Assembly (NCBI GenBank): GCA_021791675.1
Contig: JAJYWE010000010.1
Span: 1 to 37,412 of the forward strand
Direction: 5' to 3'
Origin: Actinomycetes bacterium
GTDB lineage: Bacteria; Actinomycetota; Acidimicrobiia; Acidimicrobiales; JAKAOS01
Length of the DNA stretch: 37,412 bases
The notes beneath the pieces were generated by a model. The model made no database searches and was not told the origin of the DNA. It saw only the letters and a list, made by a program, of their open reading frames with translations. The first letter of the stretch is position 1. Each line of letters opens with the position of its first letter. A program made the position numbers and the translations under genes. Below are positions 37,386 through 37,412 of the stretch, piece by piece.

Positions 37386-37412
37386 TCGCCCGGCCCTCGC
37401 CTCCCGCTCGGC
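37382..37412 (+). other. Possible truncated next gene with CTG start
   Basis: priA ends TCTGA, so CTG 37382 overlaps its TGA as CTGA, and the frame [10 protein letters not shown] stays open to the window end. In actinobacteria fmt or def often follows priA, but ten residues are too few to identify anything. Confidence 0.15.

Overview
The window is about 70% or more G+C, densely packed, with GTG starts at least as common as ATG, and many neighbouring genes overlapping by four bases (GTGA, ATGA or CTGA). The gene set (mihF, DUF3151, a COG3440-type HNH protein, a PriA without helicase motifs) and the order aroC-aroK-aroB-aroQ, pepQ-efp-nusB-pyrR-pyrB-pyrC-carA-carB, mihF-gmk-rpoZ-coaBC-metK-priA indicate a chromosomal piece of an actinobacterium. 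Acidimicrobiia is my best guess, but that is inference. I see no tRNA, rRNA, insertion sequence, prophage or CRISPR array.

Layout. 1-5,100: GNAT acetyltransferase with a Pro-rich insertion, AidB-like acyl-CoA dehydrogenase (minus strand), HNH nuclease, tyrS. 5,168-11,030: a DUF3151 gene coupled to a two-domain proline dehydrogenase/glutamate-semialdehyde dehydrogenase (PutA), a small lipoprotein, a flavin-reductase-like protein, RNase D and a small minus-strand gene. 11,495-14,607: a 62-residue CxxC protein, then a minus-strand pair made of an ATP-grasp enzyme and a B12-binding radical SAM protein whose C-terminus carries the CCAEP tail. 14,711-18,812: an NfuA/NifU-type Fe-S carrier followed by a four-gene shikimate operon. 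18,813-20,407: a repeat-rich convergent junction, then tlpA-like thioredoxin and ctaB on the minus strand. 20,642-31,664: pepQ, efp, nusB and the pyrimidine operon (pyrR-pyrB-pyrC-carA-carB-pyrD). 31,697-37,385: mihF, gmk, rpoZ, coaBC, metK, priA.

Functionally most of the window is housekeeping: chorismate synthesis, UMP synthesis up to orotate, carbamoyl phosphate, CoA, SAM, guanylate kinase, RNA polymerase omega and translation factors. The least understood part is the ATP-grasp / CCAEP-tail radical SAM pair, a two-enzyme cassette of unknown product. The most unusual sequence-level observation is that gmk and coaBC have no ATG, GTG or TTG start near their conserved N-termini. Both can start at a CTG that overlaps the upstream TGA as CTGA; priA, and perhaps the gene cut off by the window end, show the same arrangement. 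A leaderless-type promoter in front of mihF and a short leader ORF with a hairpin over its Shine-Dalgarno in front of pyrR are further regulatory candidates.
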